Assembly: GCA_933207985.1 (NCBI GenBank)
Contig: OW240913.1
Location: forward strand, 360,992,904 to 361,056,903
From: Pelobates cultripes
Taxonomy: Eukaryota; Chordata; Amphibia; Anura; Pelobatidae
Direction of reading: 5' to 3'
DNA: 64,000 bases
Shown here: one piece after another, positions 24,543 to 36,900 of the stretch
How positions within the stretch are numbered: position 1 is the first letter of the stretch
How the letters are laid out: every line of letters begins with the position of its first letter
Notes under the pieces: generated by a model
Database searches by the model: none
The model's input: the letters and a program-made list of their open reading frames with translations, nothing else
What the model was told of the DNA's origin: nothing
Made by a program: the position numbers and the translations under genes

Positions 24543-26159
24543 TATCAACATTTGGGTTTCTGTTTCCCCTGTTTAATGTTTTATCTAAACCCGGATTAAT
24601 CACTGATCACTGAGAGTTCTTTGGCGAGTTTTCCTTTGCTCAACTGGAAACTGAATCAATGTGCTGTATTTGGAAGGCAATCAGAGATTTGTTTTAATGT
24701 CGGGAAGGTTTGCTGCATTGTAAGCATTGCAATGTGTTCTAAAAGTCTGTAAGTTTTTATAACAAAAAAAAAAAAATCTCTAAAAAGCCTTGCCCTTAGA
24801 AGTTATTTTTTTTCGAGCCACTTAATCAGGGTTAAAGCAAAACAAATATGTGTCAAAGCTATCACGTCCCAGTTACAATGTTATTACAGGGCATGTTAGA
24901 AATCTGTCGAGATACCTCAACACAAGTAGTCTCAATACTAATACTTGGCAATTTCAGTGACATCATTTAGACGTTTCTTCTGCAAATTATAGGCTTCCTG
25001 ATTGCTTTCAATATATAGAGAACCGATTATCAGATTCAGTATTTGAGTGTGAAGGTGTGCAGTGCTGAATCTTAGTACGGGACATAAAAGGTTAAATCCT
25101 TCTTTAATTAATCTGATGCATTTTACATGAACTCCCATCAATACTGTCCAAAAAACAGAACCATAACTAGAAGTCAATTGTCCACCATGTATCACTCATT
25201 ATCGAGCTGAGCATACAGAATGACAAAGATAAGATTTAAAAGGAGGTTAGAATTTATATAGAGCCAACAAATTACACAACTGTAGGAAGAGGATATTTAG
25301 AGATGAAAAGGCCAAATAAGATTACAATCAATGGTGATTTAAGATGGGTGTAGATATATTGTTAGGTGCCTTTGCTCAAAGAGATCTGACCTAGAGTCAA
25401 ACCTGAGTGTCTTGAGTTTGAAGGCAACGATGTTACCACTACTCTAACCAGGTGATATATCAATGGGACCTGTATTGCCCAGGAAATGTTACCTAAAGAC
25501 AAGGCATGTAGTTTTCAAGGGGAATTTTGTGGAGGTTTTACTATCAATATATTTACTATCACTATAATCCCGTATGACTTTTTATAGTCAGCGGAAAATG
25601 ACACCAGAAGATGGTCCCAATTCCCTAAGTGTTCCCGAGACTGAGAGTTTGAGATAATTCCACCATTATAAGGGAATACTGGATAGAGACATATGGCTGT
25701 TTTAGTTGGTGCCTCTACTGTTTGGAACATGAAGACATTGAATAGCCTAGCTGCACTATTAATATCTATATCTCTATCAATATTTAGGTAATTAAAGCAA
25801 AACTGTTACTTGGGATCGTTATAGCCATAAATAGAATCTTTATGAAAATGAAAACCTTATTATGACTGCTTTGGACTTTCATTGGACTGCAGATAAAGCA
25901 GAGACAGCCGCCGAGCTGAAGACAGAGTTAAGAAGAATGGAGCTTATAAATAATATCCTTCTCCCCCTGTGTCTCCGGAGACATTACCACGCAAAGATAC
26001 ATTCCGGGATATCTGGAGGCTGCAGTGTCCCTTTAATTAAATGATAATACTGATGTCATTAGGTTGGAAATCTTTTATATTTTTACAGAGTACAAAGGAA
26101 TTTCTCATCACAGTTCCAAAAGATAAGGTAATAAAGACAGATTGCAAGAGAATACTACA
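24543..26159. other. Intergenic, no gene recognised
   Basis: No exon or RNA gene seen. The stretch ends (about 26020-26045) with GCAGTGTCCCTTTAATTAA, a T2-type terminus whose partner was not found. Confidence 0.4.
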
Positions 26160-26665
26160 GCAGACAACAGCTCAAGCAGCTTGCCCTGTGGTGGGTCCCG
26201 TTTAGATCTCAAGCTGGTTTAAGCTCATTTTGTGCCATTGTAAAAAAAACTAAACCCTTTGCATATCAGACTGATCCCACCCAAAAGGGCAATCCAGATC
26301 CGAAATTCCAACCTTCTCCCCTGCACGAGAGATACAGCAACTCCAGACAATTGTTTTTGCCTGGTCTGGCCTCGTCAGCGAGAGCCAATACCTTTCTAGG
26401 CACCATGAGCACGGGGTTCCATGCCTGGTGTACACATTAGACTTAGGGAGAGCAAAAAAGAAACAGGGTGCAATAGAATACCGAGAATGGACGACAACTC
26501 GAATAGCTCACCCTTCGGTGGGTTCCGCTCAGATCTCAAGCTGGTTTTAGCTCATCATGTGCCATTACAAAAAGAAATAGAGAACCTAAATCATTTGCAT
26601 GTCAGCCAGATCCAAAATGCCAACTGAAATGCTCCCTTGCATAGAGATACAGCAACCCCAGAAGA
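26160..26665. repeat. Two diverged copies of one repeat, about 330 bp apart
   Basis: Copy 1 (26190-26345) and copy 2 (26510-26660) share GTGGGT(C/T)CCG, AGATCTCAAGCTGGTTT(A/T)A, AGCTCAT, TGTGCCATT, TTTGCAT.TCAG and GAGATACAGCAAC. The spacer contains a sequence faintly like a hammerhead ribozyme core (see findings). Family unknown. Confidence 0.65.
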
Positions 26666-28159
26666 TAAGATTAACAAATGCCAAATGACTTAACAATAAT
26701 GAAAAAGGAAGATACATATTTTTCAGCTTGGGTATATAATTACGGCCGTGGCGCAGTTTCTTTGTGTAGTAAAGGTGCACATCCTGGTGCCCTTGTAAAT
26801 CTTAATATTATTTCCCTCTCAGGATGAGAAATTCAATGAATGACTTAATCACAGCTCCCCCATAAAGAGAAAACAGGAAAGGTAAGTGAATGTTCTCATT
26901 TCTAAACTTTATCCCAGATTTTACATATGTAAAGCAACTTTTTCACATTTATACATAAGATCCTTACCTTTGCCCTACACACCAGCCAGAAATATATTAT
27001 TACTATTATTATTATTAAAGGGGAAGCGGACTGTGTGTCAGGGTGAGTTCTGCTTTTTGGCAAGCAGTTACAAAATTATTTGGCAAAAAAAATCTGTGAT
27101 TGCACCATAGACTCTGTGCACCATAAATGCTACACTGGGCTGTAATAATACACTGAGTTGTTGTAAAACACTGAGCTGCAGTGATTATGGTGGCGCCCTC
27201 TGCAAAGTAGATGTATACTTTCTTCTTCCTCACCTGGTAGCAGTTTAGAAGACTTGCAGTCTAATAACATCTCAATCCCATTGCCCCATGCTCTAGCTGC
27301 GAACATGAGAACTGAATAATTAGAGGAACTTAAACCATTTGTCGCCAATATATTAACAAAGATAAAAATAATCCTGGTGATATTTAATGATATTATCTAT
27401 AAAAATAGCCGTGATGACAAAAGCTTCCTCTCTACTCCCACGCTACATTATCTGAAACTGGTGAATTTTTAGAACCTTATCATTTGTTACCCCATCCACT
27501 TATTTGTCTCACGAAGAACAATGGACGAGAATTATTTGTGACTAGATATAGCCGTGTAAGGTTTGTTTTAACTGGCTCTTTGCACTAATAAAAAAAAAAT
27601 ATCTGTGATTAGAGAAACGCATCGTTTAAGCAAAATATAACTTTGAATGACAATTTATAAATCCTTAAATCAACCAGGTGGACATGAAAGTGACAGGGAA
27701 GAAAATAACGGTGGGTAATTTCACTGTCCCCCTCAAATTCTACCTTTGGCTTATTCAATTTTTTTTGTATTTTAAAACTGGTAAAATACTATAACGCCAA
27801 CTCCCACAATACCTTGCCAACCAGTGGGACATTAGCAGATTTATTACCAGTAGCTGCAGGTATTATTTGATAATTGCTGTATTGATATACTGTAATGCAG
27901 AATATGGAAAATATAAAGGCCAACCCCTGGAGCGAATAGGGAGGGGGGAGCATGACTGCTGCCCTTAGGGGTTGGCATAGCAACCAAATGGATACAGTTG
28001 GTTTTACAGTTGAAAGCATGGAATTCTGGAAAAAATAACAGACTACCAGTGAACAATGCTGAGGGAGCCTGGCAGTGTCTTTCCTCTGGTAGTCTCTGTA
28101 AAAGTTACTTTATTACATTGAGTTTTCCTCCCTGAGGGAACCTGGCAGAGCTGTTTCTC
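26666..28159. other. Intergenic, no gene recognised
   Basis: Mostly AT-rich. It includes a short ATT run at 26994-27018 and the repeat-like GCAGTGATTATGGTGGCGCC near 27177-27196. No gene support. Confidence 0.4.
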
Positions 28160-29093
28160 CTAAAAAAAAAAAAAAGACAGACATTACTTTTCCCTTCTAC
28201 TGAGAGTACAGGATGGCCCACATCCCTCCTGTGTCTAGGAAGGCCCTGCTTACCCTATTGCAGGCCTTACAGAGGACCAATGGGGCTGAATCCTTTAACT
28301 CGCTGCTGCACAGTGTCCAGGGCAAGCAGGCTGCTTAGGTGCAGGAGGTGCAGACCAGGAGTGGACATCGGGCCCGCCATTCCAGGCCGCATTTCAAACT
28401 TTCGCCTAGTCCGGTGCGGAGGTCCAGGGTCAGAGTATTGCCAGAGGGTCCAGGGCAGAGTAAGGCTGGCTCCAGGCGGCAGGATGCGGGCATAGCTAGG
28501 CTGAGGAATGGCAGTAGGTACTGCGGAAGTCGAGGTGGCCAGGTTGGGCCTAGGGCGGCAAGATGGCGGTCTTCAAGATGGCGCCGGAGGCGAGGTGAGG
28601 TTCCGCAGTCCACATCTTTCTCCTCCGGTGGCTGCGAAAGTGATTTGGCGCATTCATCCTGAGCGCCACTCTCGGATTTCGGGTGGCGCAAACGTGGCGT
28701 CTGCACGTCCCGGAACACGGATGCCACAGGCCCCCGCCGAACCTGGAAGGGACTGGGGAATCAGAGGAGGAGCACCGCTGGCTCCCGGCACGTGGGGTAG
28801 ACCAGCGGGTGGTAACGGGACGGTGGAGGATCTCGCCGGCTTCTGGACCAGAGGCCAAGGAGCATCAGGTAGGGATGCAGGATTCCCCTCCGCATGCCGG
28901 CATGGACAGACCAGAACTCCCTGGGATGTGAGCCGCTGCTCTCCTGGCAGAACAGCAGGCAGGCGTACTGCAGCACCCTCACAGCAAGAAGGACTGGAAT
29001 TGGAGCCTGGGATAGAGAGATCCCTTCTCTTGAACCTTGAGTTGGAGTGCGCTTGCGCTTGGCAGGAGTTAGGGGGGGACTCAGGGCTAGTGG
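28160..29093 (+). other. GC-rich block of unknown nature, cut by the assembly gap
   Basis: Strongly GC-rich and CpG-rich compared with everything around it. From an ATG at 28213 a 42-codon frame reads MAHIPPVSRKALLTLLQALQ and stops at 28337-28339. Later frames (from 28339 and 28508) are Arg/Gly/Pro-rich and overlap in several frames, as GC-rich noncoding DNA does. It could be the start of a retroelement gag, a CpG island or a GC-rich repeat; I cannot decide. Confidence 0.35.
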
Positions 29094-29193
29094 NNNNNNN
29101 NNNNNNNNNNNNNNNNNNNNNNNNNNNNNNNNNNNNNNNNNNNNNNNNNNNNNNNNNNNNNNNNNNNNNNNNNNNNNNNNNNNNNNNNNNNNN
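29094..29193. other. Assembly gap, 100 N
   Basis: Exactly 100 unknown bases, the usual placeholder for a gap of unknown size. It lies between the GC-rich block and a tandem array, so the true length may be much greater. Confidence 0.99.
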
Positions 29194-29587
29194 CAGTATA
29201 ACTAACTGTAACCTAACCTACACAGAGCATCTAACGTGTGTGGGAGCCTGGAGTGTCCCTTTAATAATATAAACCCACCCGGTATAACTAACTGTAATCT
29301 AACCTACACAGTGCATCTAACGTGTGTGGGAGCCTGGAGTGTCCCTTTAATAATATAAACCCACCCAGTATAACTAACTGTAACCTAGCCTACACAGTGC
29401 ACCTAACGTGTGTGGGAGCATGGAGTGTTCCTTTAATAATATAAACCCACCCAGTATAACTAACTGTAACCTAGCCTACACAGTGCACCTAACGTGTGTG
29501 GGAGCCTGGAGTGTCCCTTTAATAATATAAACCCACCCAGTATAACTAACTGTAACCTAACCTACACAGTGCACTTAATGTGTGTCT
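29194..29587 (+). repeat. 86-bp tandem array (about 4.6 copies visible)
   Basis: Unit starts CAGTATAACTAACTGTAACC at 29194, 29280, 29366, 29452 and 29538, an exact 86-base period with few differences. Each unit contains GGAGCCTGGAGTGTCCCTTT then AATA, the terminus of a T2-type MITE. The array opens at the gap and ends near 29587 in unrelated sequence. Confidence 0.95.
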
Positions 29588-30064
29588 ATTTAATCGGTTC
29601 CTTATTTGAATATGGGTGGTTGTTGTGATGATGTGTAAAAACAAAAAAATTATTAAAACAGGTTATAATTTGGGGGGTGAATAATTTTGCATTACTTCAA
29701 TACATAGTTTCCTCTTTGTTTTGATTTTTTTCTCAGATTGGGAGACTGATTGTATTACTGGTTATACTTTTTTAAAAGATAATGGAGTGATGTACTCGCT
29801 ATACGTGTCTGGCTGCTCGAGAGCTGGGTCCTACTAAGTTATTCATTCCATATTGTGATTCTAACATCTCCAAAGATGGTCCCCCGGTCCAGGCAGTACC
29901 TGGATCATGATTCAGCCCAATGTACTTATGCCTCATCGGTGATCTCTCCAACGGCACATGAGTGTTCTGTTACTGATAGACTATGAAACACATACACTTA
30001 TTAAAATGATTTATACAGACAATTAGAGACAGCCCCACATGTTGCAGTTCAGAAATAAATGTAT
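29588..30064. other. Short intergenic stretch, nothing recognised
   Basis: AT-rich sequence between the tandem array and the probable XDH polyadenylation signal. No repeat or gene was identified. Confidence 0.4.
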
Positions 30065-30912
30065 TTTATTTTTGGATGTCTGGTTTCAGTAGACATTTTA
30101 ATACATTAGGAATGAGCATCACATGTAAACATTCAACTATATTAAAAATCACATTAAACAGATTCTTCCAATTACCAGATGTCAAAGTGTGTTTATCAAA
30201 TACCAATCATTTTACAACTATTTGCAGGGCAGTGCCCATGTAAGGACACATCCTAACTCTTGGTATAGTATATTTTCCTGTATTTTCCTTTTTAATGTTG
30301 GCAGTCAGAATAAACACTCCCTGGATGGGAGATGTCAGGCAATAAACCCCTATAGATACATGGCTGGTTTCTATGCTTGTCTTTTAAAGAACATTCCAAA
30401 CATTGTGAATGCTACATTGCACTGTAGTGATTATGGTGCAAGGAATGAGCTCTTGTTCCGCATTTACAGGTTATTAAAAAAACAAAAAAACAAAGTGAGT
30501 ATACGATCATCTAGGTTAGAAGTGAAAGGAAGTATTAAGTGCTGTTCACGGTTTAATTGGATGAGCTGTACACCATTCAAAATCCATGTGGTTAAAACCC
30601 TAGTGAACGCTAGGACAGAACATTAATTTTGTAAGCAGAAAGAGTTTAAAAAAACATATTTTGTGCACTATCTGGCCCATGTGTTGCCAGTTTGAAGGCC
30701 TTTATAGATTGTACAATATTCAAAGTAGCCTTAGCAGTTCTTCAATGAAAATGTGTTTGTTGTAAAATGTAGATTTTCCTCTGTACTCCATCTAACATGA
30801 AAACCAGGATTTCTGGAGTTCTAAATTATAGGTGACCACAACAATAGGAATATATATTGGTAGTCATTAAAAGGCCTTGGCTTGGAAGGATGGCGTATGT
30901 TACATTTCTCTG
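30065..30912 (-). other. XDH: Probable XDH 3' untranslated region
   Basis: The stretch after the XDH stop has no conserved reading frame on the XDH strand. The first AATAAA on the minus strand lies at 30065-30070, which would give a 3' UTR of about 0.84 kb. Weaker ATTAAA signals occur at 30552-30557, 30291-30296 and about 30097-30102, so the true cleavage site is uncertain. Around 30405-30470 the text resembles a dispersed repeat (dyad GCACTGTAGTGATTATGGTGC). Confidence 0.5.
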
Positions 30913-30963
30913 TCACACTTGAACAGCCCATGGCTTAAATGATCCTGGTTCCAGAACTGGACA
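30913..30963 (-). CDS. XDH: XDH exon 22: C-terminal exon and stop
   Basis: Encodes [16 protein letters not shown] then TGA (30913-30915). Acceptor is CTCTTGCAG|TGT. Mammals end FTTLCVTG...NCKPWS(V/L)RV. The first tail Cys is kept, and the second (before KPW) is Phe here. The KPW.V ending fixes the frame and the stop. Confidence 0.95.
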   Translation of the reverse strand, partial: CPVLEPGSFKPWAVQV

Positions 30964-33900
30964 CTGCAAGAGAACAGAACAGAGGACCTTTAAATGAATA
31001 ATACCCATGGGTAACACGAATAACATAGATAAAGTACGTCTGTTCCTCCTCCATATACTATATTTATTGCTATGAACATGTTAATCCTTTTTTAAAGGCT
31101 TCTACTCTGAAACGTTGGGATTTCCTGACGTCCGTTTACATAGCTCAGACAATATCGTTCTATGACCAGCTCCTTTAAGAATATGATGTTTATATCTATT
31201 CTATGAATTATTAATAATTACACATTTTTCTTTACTGATGTCACTATAATTAGTGACGACTTTGTTCTATTATGAAATTGAATAAAGATTTACTTTTATA
31301 GAGTGTTGCTGGGATTATATTAATACCTGTTCCGGATACTGGTCAGTAATGAGGGCAGAACACAGGAATATCGTGGAAAGAACACAGGCTAGTCAGACAT
31401 TGCCATTTATATAGGGTTCCTTGTTCTTTGGTAGAGTGGTGAGTGGATCCTGAACACACATTTGCAGAACAGTGATCTACCCAAATTCTGTACCAGATAC
31501 TTCCCATAATCATTTGAATTACTTCATATCTCCTCTGGTGTTTCTGTTTAGAAGGGAAAGTCCCAAATCCCCCTGTCCCCTTTTCTAACCTAATGTCCCT
31601 CTTTTCTAGGAGCTCTGTATTGTTGGTGTGTCTGAGTGTAACAGAGCTCCACAGCAATAATACTCCCAGTAATGTGCTTTTAAAGCGACACTGTCACTGT
31701 CTGAGGACATTCGAAAATACATTATTTTATAATAACAAACCACATCACAACTTGTGAGTAACTGCAAAGGTTTATGGTAGCTCCGAGCAGGAGCTCATTG
31801 GCACTTGTGACAGAGCAGCAGAAATATGACTATAAGATGGGTCACACATTTCCATAATTCACCTACATGAAGTCTCTTAAAGGACCACTATAGGCACCCA
31901 GACCACTTTAGCTCAATGAAGTGGTCTGGGTGCCAGGTCTCCCTAGTTTTAACCCTGCAGCTAAAAACATAGCAGTTTCAGAGAACTAAGTTAATCGCAC
32001 ATATTTGAAGCTGGACTTCCTCACAGACCTCCAGCGTCAAAAAAGATCCCCATAGAAAAGCATTGAGTAATGCTTTCCTATGGGCGAGTTTGAATGCGCA
32101 TGCACCTCTGGCCGCGCATTTAGCTCCACTCGGGAGCGGACGTCAATGGGGGAGGAGTGGTCACCAGCGCCGAGGGAGCCCGGCGCTTGATTAAGGTGAG
32201 CAGTTTAGGTAACTTGGGCTCTATAGCGTTAGGAATACAAATTTGTATTCCTAACGCTATGGTATTCCTTTAAAGGAAATAAATCGTGGACATGTTGCAC
32301 TGCTCTATAACAATATGTACAAAATGGATTTCTGACAAATTCAATTTAAAACAGCAATACTGTCAGCTACTTGTGACCTAATCATTACCCAGTGTCCAGC
32401 CCTTCAGAATGTCTGTCTGAGGCAGCACAATTATGGCCTGCAATGTGTAACTTAGTCACGTGAAATAGAAAGGATAGTACATTTCAAGCAACTTTTAACA
32501 GTAGGAGTGCTAAAGCAACGAATGGCCCATCTCAAAACAACGTGTTTCTCATTGTCATGGAACATAAAGCAATAATACAGAGGCTTTTACCAGCTTAGTG
32601 AAGTTATCGATACAGGCATTGCGGATTCTCTCCGGCGTGGCCGGGCTGTCCAGTCGAAACGGCCCAGTAATACCTGCCTCCAGCCTTGCTGATGTAATGG
32701 CGTCCTTTATCGCGAAAAATACTGAGGCCGACAAGAAAAGTGGAGGTTCTCCAACAGCCTTAACAAAATGAAGGTAATTATTAATACTGTACCAAGCTTT
32801 TTTCTTTTTCAATAGCTGTTTAATAAATATAATAAAATATCCACCCAGCTGTTAAAGGACCACTATAGTACCAGGAAAACAAACTCGTTTTCCTGGCACC
32901 CCACCCTCATGGCCCCCCTCGCGCCAGGCTGAAGTTGGAGGAAGGGGTTAAATCACTTACCTTTCTCCAGCGCCGGGCTCCTTCGGCACTGGGGACTCTC
33001 CTCCTCCTTCGGATGTCGTCATTCAGTTATTCAATCAATCCGCGCGCACATTCAGTCAGTCCATAGGAAAGCATTCTCAATGAGACAGCCACTAGAGACT
33101 GGATTAACTCATATGTAAACATAGCAGTTTCTTTGAAACTGCTATGTTTACAGCAGGCAGGGTTAACCCTAGATGGACCTGGCACCCAGACCACTTCATT
33201 TTAAGTATTAAAATCCTTTCAGTAACAAAATGTAACATTCTATACAGTACCTACCGAGTGTTCCAAATCCGTCTGTCTCTCTTTTTTATCCCAATTTCTC
33301 TTTTTTATATGAGCTCCATATTGTTGGTGTGTCTGAGTGTATAACAGAGCTCCACAGCAATAATACTCCCAGTAATGTGTCTGAGTGTATAACAGAGCTC
33401 CACAGCAATAATACTCCCAGTAATGTGTCTGTGTATAACAGAGCTCCAGAGCAATAATACTCCCAGTAATGTGTCTGTGTATAACAGAGCTCCAGAGCAA
33501 TAATACTCCCAGTAAACTGTCTGTGTATAACAGAGCTCCACAGCAATAATACTCCCAGTAACGAGATTTTACATTGAGATATAAAATTATTAAAATCACC
33601 CAGTCTTGAACATCCTCAATCTATTTTACTTTAACCTAACTTCTTAGACACTGATAATATCAAACCAATGTACAAATCTCTGGTAAAACACATCTCCTGT
33701 TTATTAGTTTCGCCAGTTTTGTAAAAAGTAATGTTATACAATTCATTTAATCCATGTGGTCGTCCTACCTTGGAGGAATAAATTGCTTTGCTGTTTGGGC
33801 AGTCGCGTAACAGAGATACATTGAATTCAGTGGGAATGTCACCGAAGGATGGAATTTTATACATGCCAGGGCCTCGCGTGTACAGAAACCCATCCGAGGA

Positions 33901-36900
33901 GTACTTCATTTCTTCTAAAGTGAAAAGGCCCAGACCCTGGACAAAGGCACCTTCGATCTACGGAAGAAGATCATTCAGAATAAGAACAACATGCATCCAC
34001 AGTAGCACAAGTGGGGTAATAATTATGTTAATTGAATTGTATCTGTTAGTTCCTTTAATAAAACTGTATGTGGAGCTGTCATTACACTGTTAGCAAATAC
34101 AGTTCTACTGATATCAGCCTAGGCAGCGATTCGATAGTCTTTTCTCAAGAATGGGATTTCTACCGAGTACTGAGCTACGTGCCTCACAAAAGGGATTTGT
34201 TCACCTTGCACTGAAATAAGAGCATCCTGATTTGTCGATTTATTTCCTGGTCTTAGCAGAGCTTACTCCCAAACTGCAGAGGAACCAATGCAGGAACTTG
34301 AAATATAAATTTCCTTTTTGAATATTTTTCATGCATTATCTTCGTGATACACTAAAGAAAACATGGGTTCCTCCAAACTTTAGATTTTTCTACCCCTTTA
34401 CTTATATTGCAACCTCTTTCACCCCTAATATTGTTTTAAAGTGAACTCATCAAGGTCTAAGTTTGATTTTTTTTTTTATAAAGCCCAGAAAAAAATTGCT
34501 GTTCAAATGAGCTTTCTTCCTGACTCATTTTATCACCTATATATAACCTTATAATCACCCTGTTTTCTTTTTGAAAGAGCAGTTTGCTGGCTCGAAAAAT
34601 GGACTAGCAAGGGTTTTATATATTTTAAAAACATTTTTGAGAAATATTGACCAATCTCATATGGTAGACAATCTACTTTAAACTCTTCAATACAGTGAGG
34701 AAGATTTATAGAAGGATCATTAATAGAAAAGTGGTGCAAGAATCTAGCAATTGTGCAATTACCGTGGAAACCAAAAGAATGAGCACGAACACTCCAATAT
34801 CAGAACATTGCTTCACTTTTATTTATTTACTTATCTCACATTTATAAATCTCTCTCAAAATGTCACAATTTTCCCTTTGAACTGATACATTCTCTCCTCC
34901 ATCTAGAGTAGTCAATTGAGTGCACTCTATAAAATAAATCCATTTTGTATGAACTATTAAAATCTCAGTTTGGTTTTTACTGCTCTATCCATAACAAGCT
35001 GACTCACCTGTCCTATATCTATAGCAGGGTTAAGGCTGGTGCCTACGTCCATAACTATGTGTGTACGCAGGTTCTGAAAAACATGAGGATTATTTGATGT
35101 ATTTTATTGTCTAGTAATTATTTTCCACAAGATAACAAACTTAAACAAGAGATATATATTATCAATTAAACGATTCCTAAATATTCCTTACAAAACATCT
35201 AATCAATTGTGATTTATATTAGCATGTAGTTTCTTAATTATGGCCAGAGGAAATCAAAATTAAAGAGGAGAAAGATAAAAAAAAAACATGTAGAAACTAA
35301 CTCAAAACCAAGCATGGTGAAACAGAAGATCCCCAGTTGTTGAAGTTGTACAGATGACATGATCTATTTTCAACCTCTGGACTGCAATGCATTATTGAGG
35401 TCACATTATGGATCTACCACCCCCACGAACTGAGACCAGTGGTGCTCAATCCAGTGTGTAAGGCAGACCAGTGATGTGTCTTGAGGACTGAGTGGGAAAA
35501 ACCTTCTCTAGACCATTGGTGTCCAAACTCAAACCATTTTAAGATTACATTTCTATAATTGATGTTGTATAAGCATTCTTGGAACTATAGCTCTACAACA
35601 CCTAGAGGTTAACGTATCAGCTATCCACAGCATCCCAAAATTATGGAAAACAAAATATTACCTTATGATGCAGAATTTTTACCTTATGATCTCCAGTTAA
35701 ACAGTCAATCTCCACTTCAGAGCAGGCCACACCATAGCTAAAATAATTACTGGGGTTACCCTCATTTTTAACAGGGTCATATCCAATTCCAGGGGTTCTA
35801 TAAGAAGCCACGAAAATTTAATTAATTACTTCAAGGCAGGATAGTAAAAAAGAAAACACCTAAACATATCTGGTAGCGTGCCAAGCACTAAAACTATTTT
35901 ATCATATCTAAACCTTATCTAATCCTAATGGCTGTTGAGTCACTATGTCATTGGCAAACAGAGCAGAATATATTGAATACAGTGAGACTATCAAACTATT
36001 GTTTCATGGCTAAATTTACTTTATTATAGAGGTATGAGAGGCAGAGACTTAAATACTGCTAACGAAATGCGTGTATACTGAAATATCGGAGTTTATTCAA
36101 TGCACTTAACTATCCTTGTGTAACCATGAATTCTGTCTGGAGGTTCACATATCATTAGAAACATTAATTCTAGTTTTTTGTTTTCTATTTTCTTTACTTA
36201 GAGGTACAAAATGTCCACCCGTCTACCTGGGTATTGCTTTTCAACCTTCTTTCTAACATAGTAAATAAGTATTACATTTTTTTTAACTTTAAAATATCCT
36301 TAAATATAAATTTAATGGAACTTCACACAATAATATTCTGAACTTGTTTTCATGGGATGAAATCATACAATGTGCCATATTGTATCGAGATTCAGATTGG
36401 AATCTCCTCAGCTCTATGATATACAAACACCAGACAGATATTTTTCCTAATTTTGAGGCCACTTGGGCATGTCCCATGCAGCCCCAGCTAGCATCTTACT
36501 GAACGTGTAGCACTCTGGCTACTGTGGAACTATATTTAGAAAGATACTTTGCCGCTTGCTGTAAAACTAGTCTATAATTGTAATATATTTGCTCCAAACA
36601 CCACATTAACTATGGCTGACAAGACATCACCTAGATATGACATCATCATATCTAGGTCATAATTAATAAATAATTAAGAGAGCATGGTTATTGGGACACA
36701 TGACATACTTTGTTGGTTTTACCAAACAAATAGCAGATATAGATGTACAATGTTAAATTAACCTTTCTAAGGCTTAATATTATTGTACTACTTTGAGTAA
36801 TGACAGACTGAATTCTTTCGTATCCAACAGTAAAAAGCAATAATCCTAAATATCATTCACATAACATTTTCATCAATATAGTTAAAATCACCCAAACTTA

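Noticed and set aside
28508..29272. 254-codon plus-strand frame
   Set aside because: It runs through the 100 N gap, and its residues before the gap are Arg/Gly/Pro-rich as expected from GC-rich noncoding DNA. Overlapping frames of similar quality exist on both strands.
29194..29587. CRISPR array
   Set aside because: The 86-bp units are continuous tandem repeats without unique spacers, in a vertebrate context.
30189..30626. 145-codon plus-strand frame opposite the XDH 3' end
   Set aside because: No family resemblance, no start context or splice support, and part of it overlaps a repeat-like segment. It is antisense to the likely XDH 3' UTR, so treated as a chance frame.
33240..33599. Repetitive [16 protein letters not shown] protein on the minus strand
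   Set aside because: Translation of the 46-48-bp tandem array in an XDH intron. Three overlapping frames give the same motif.
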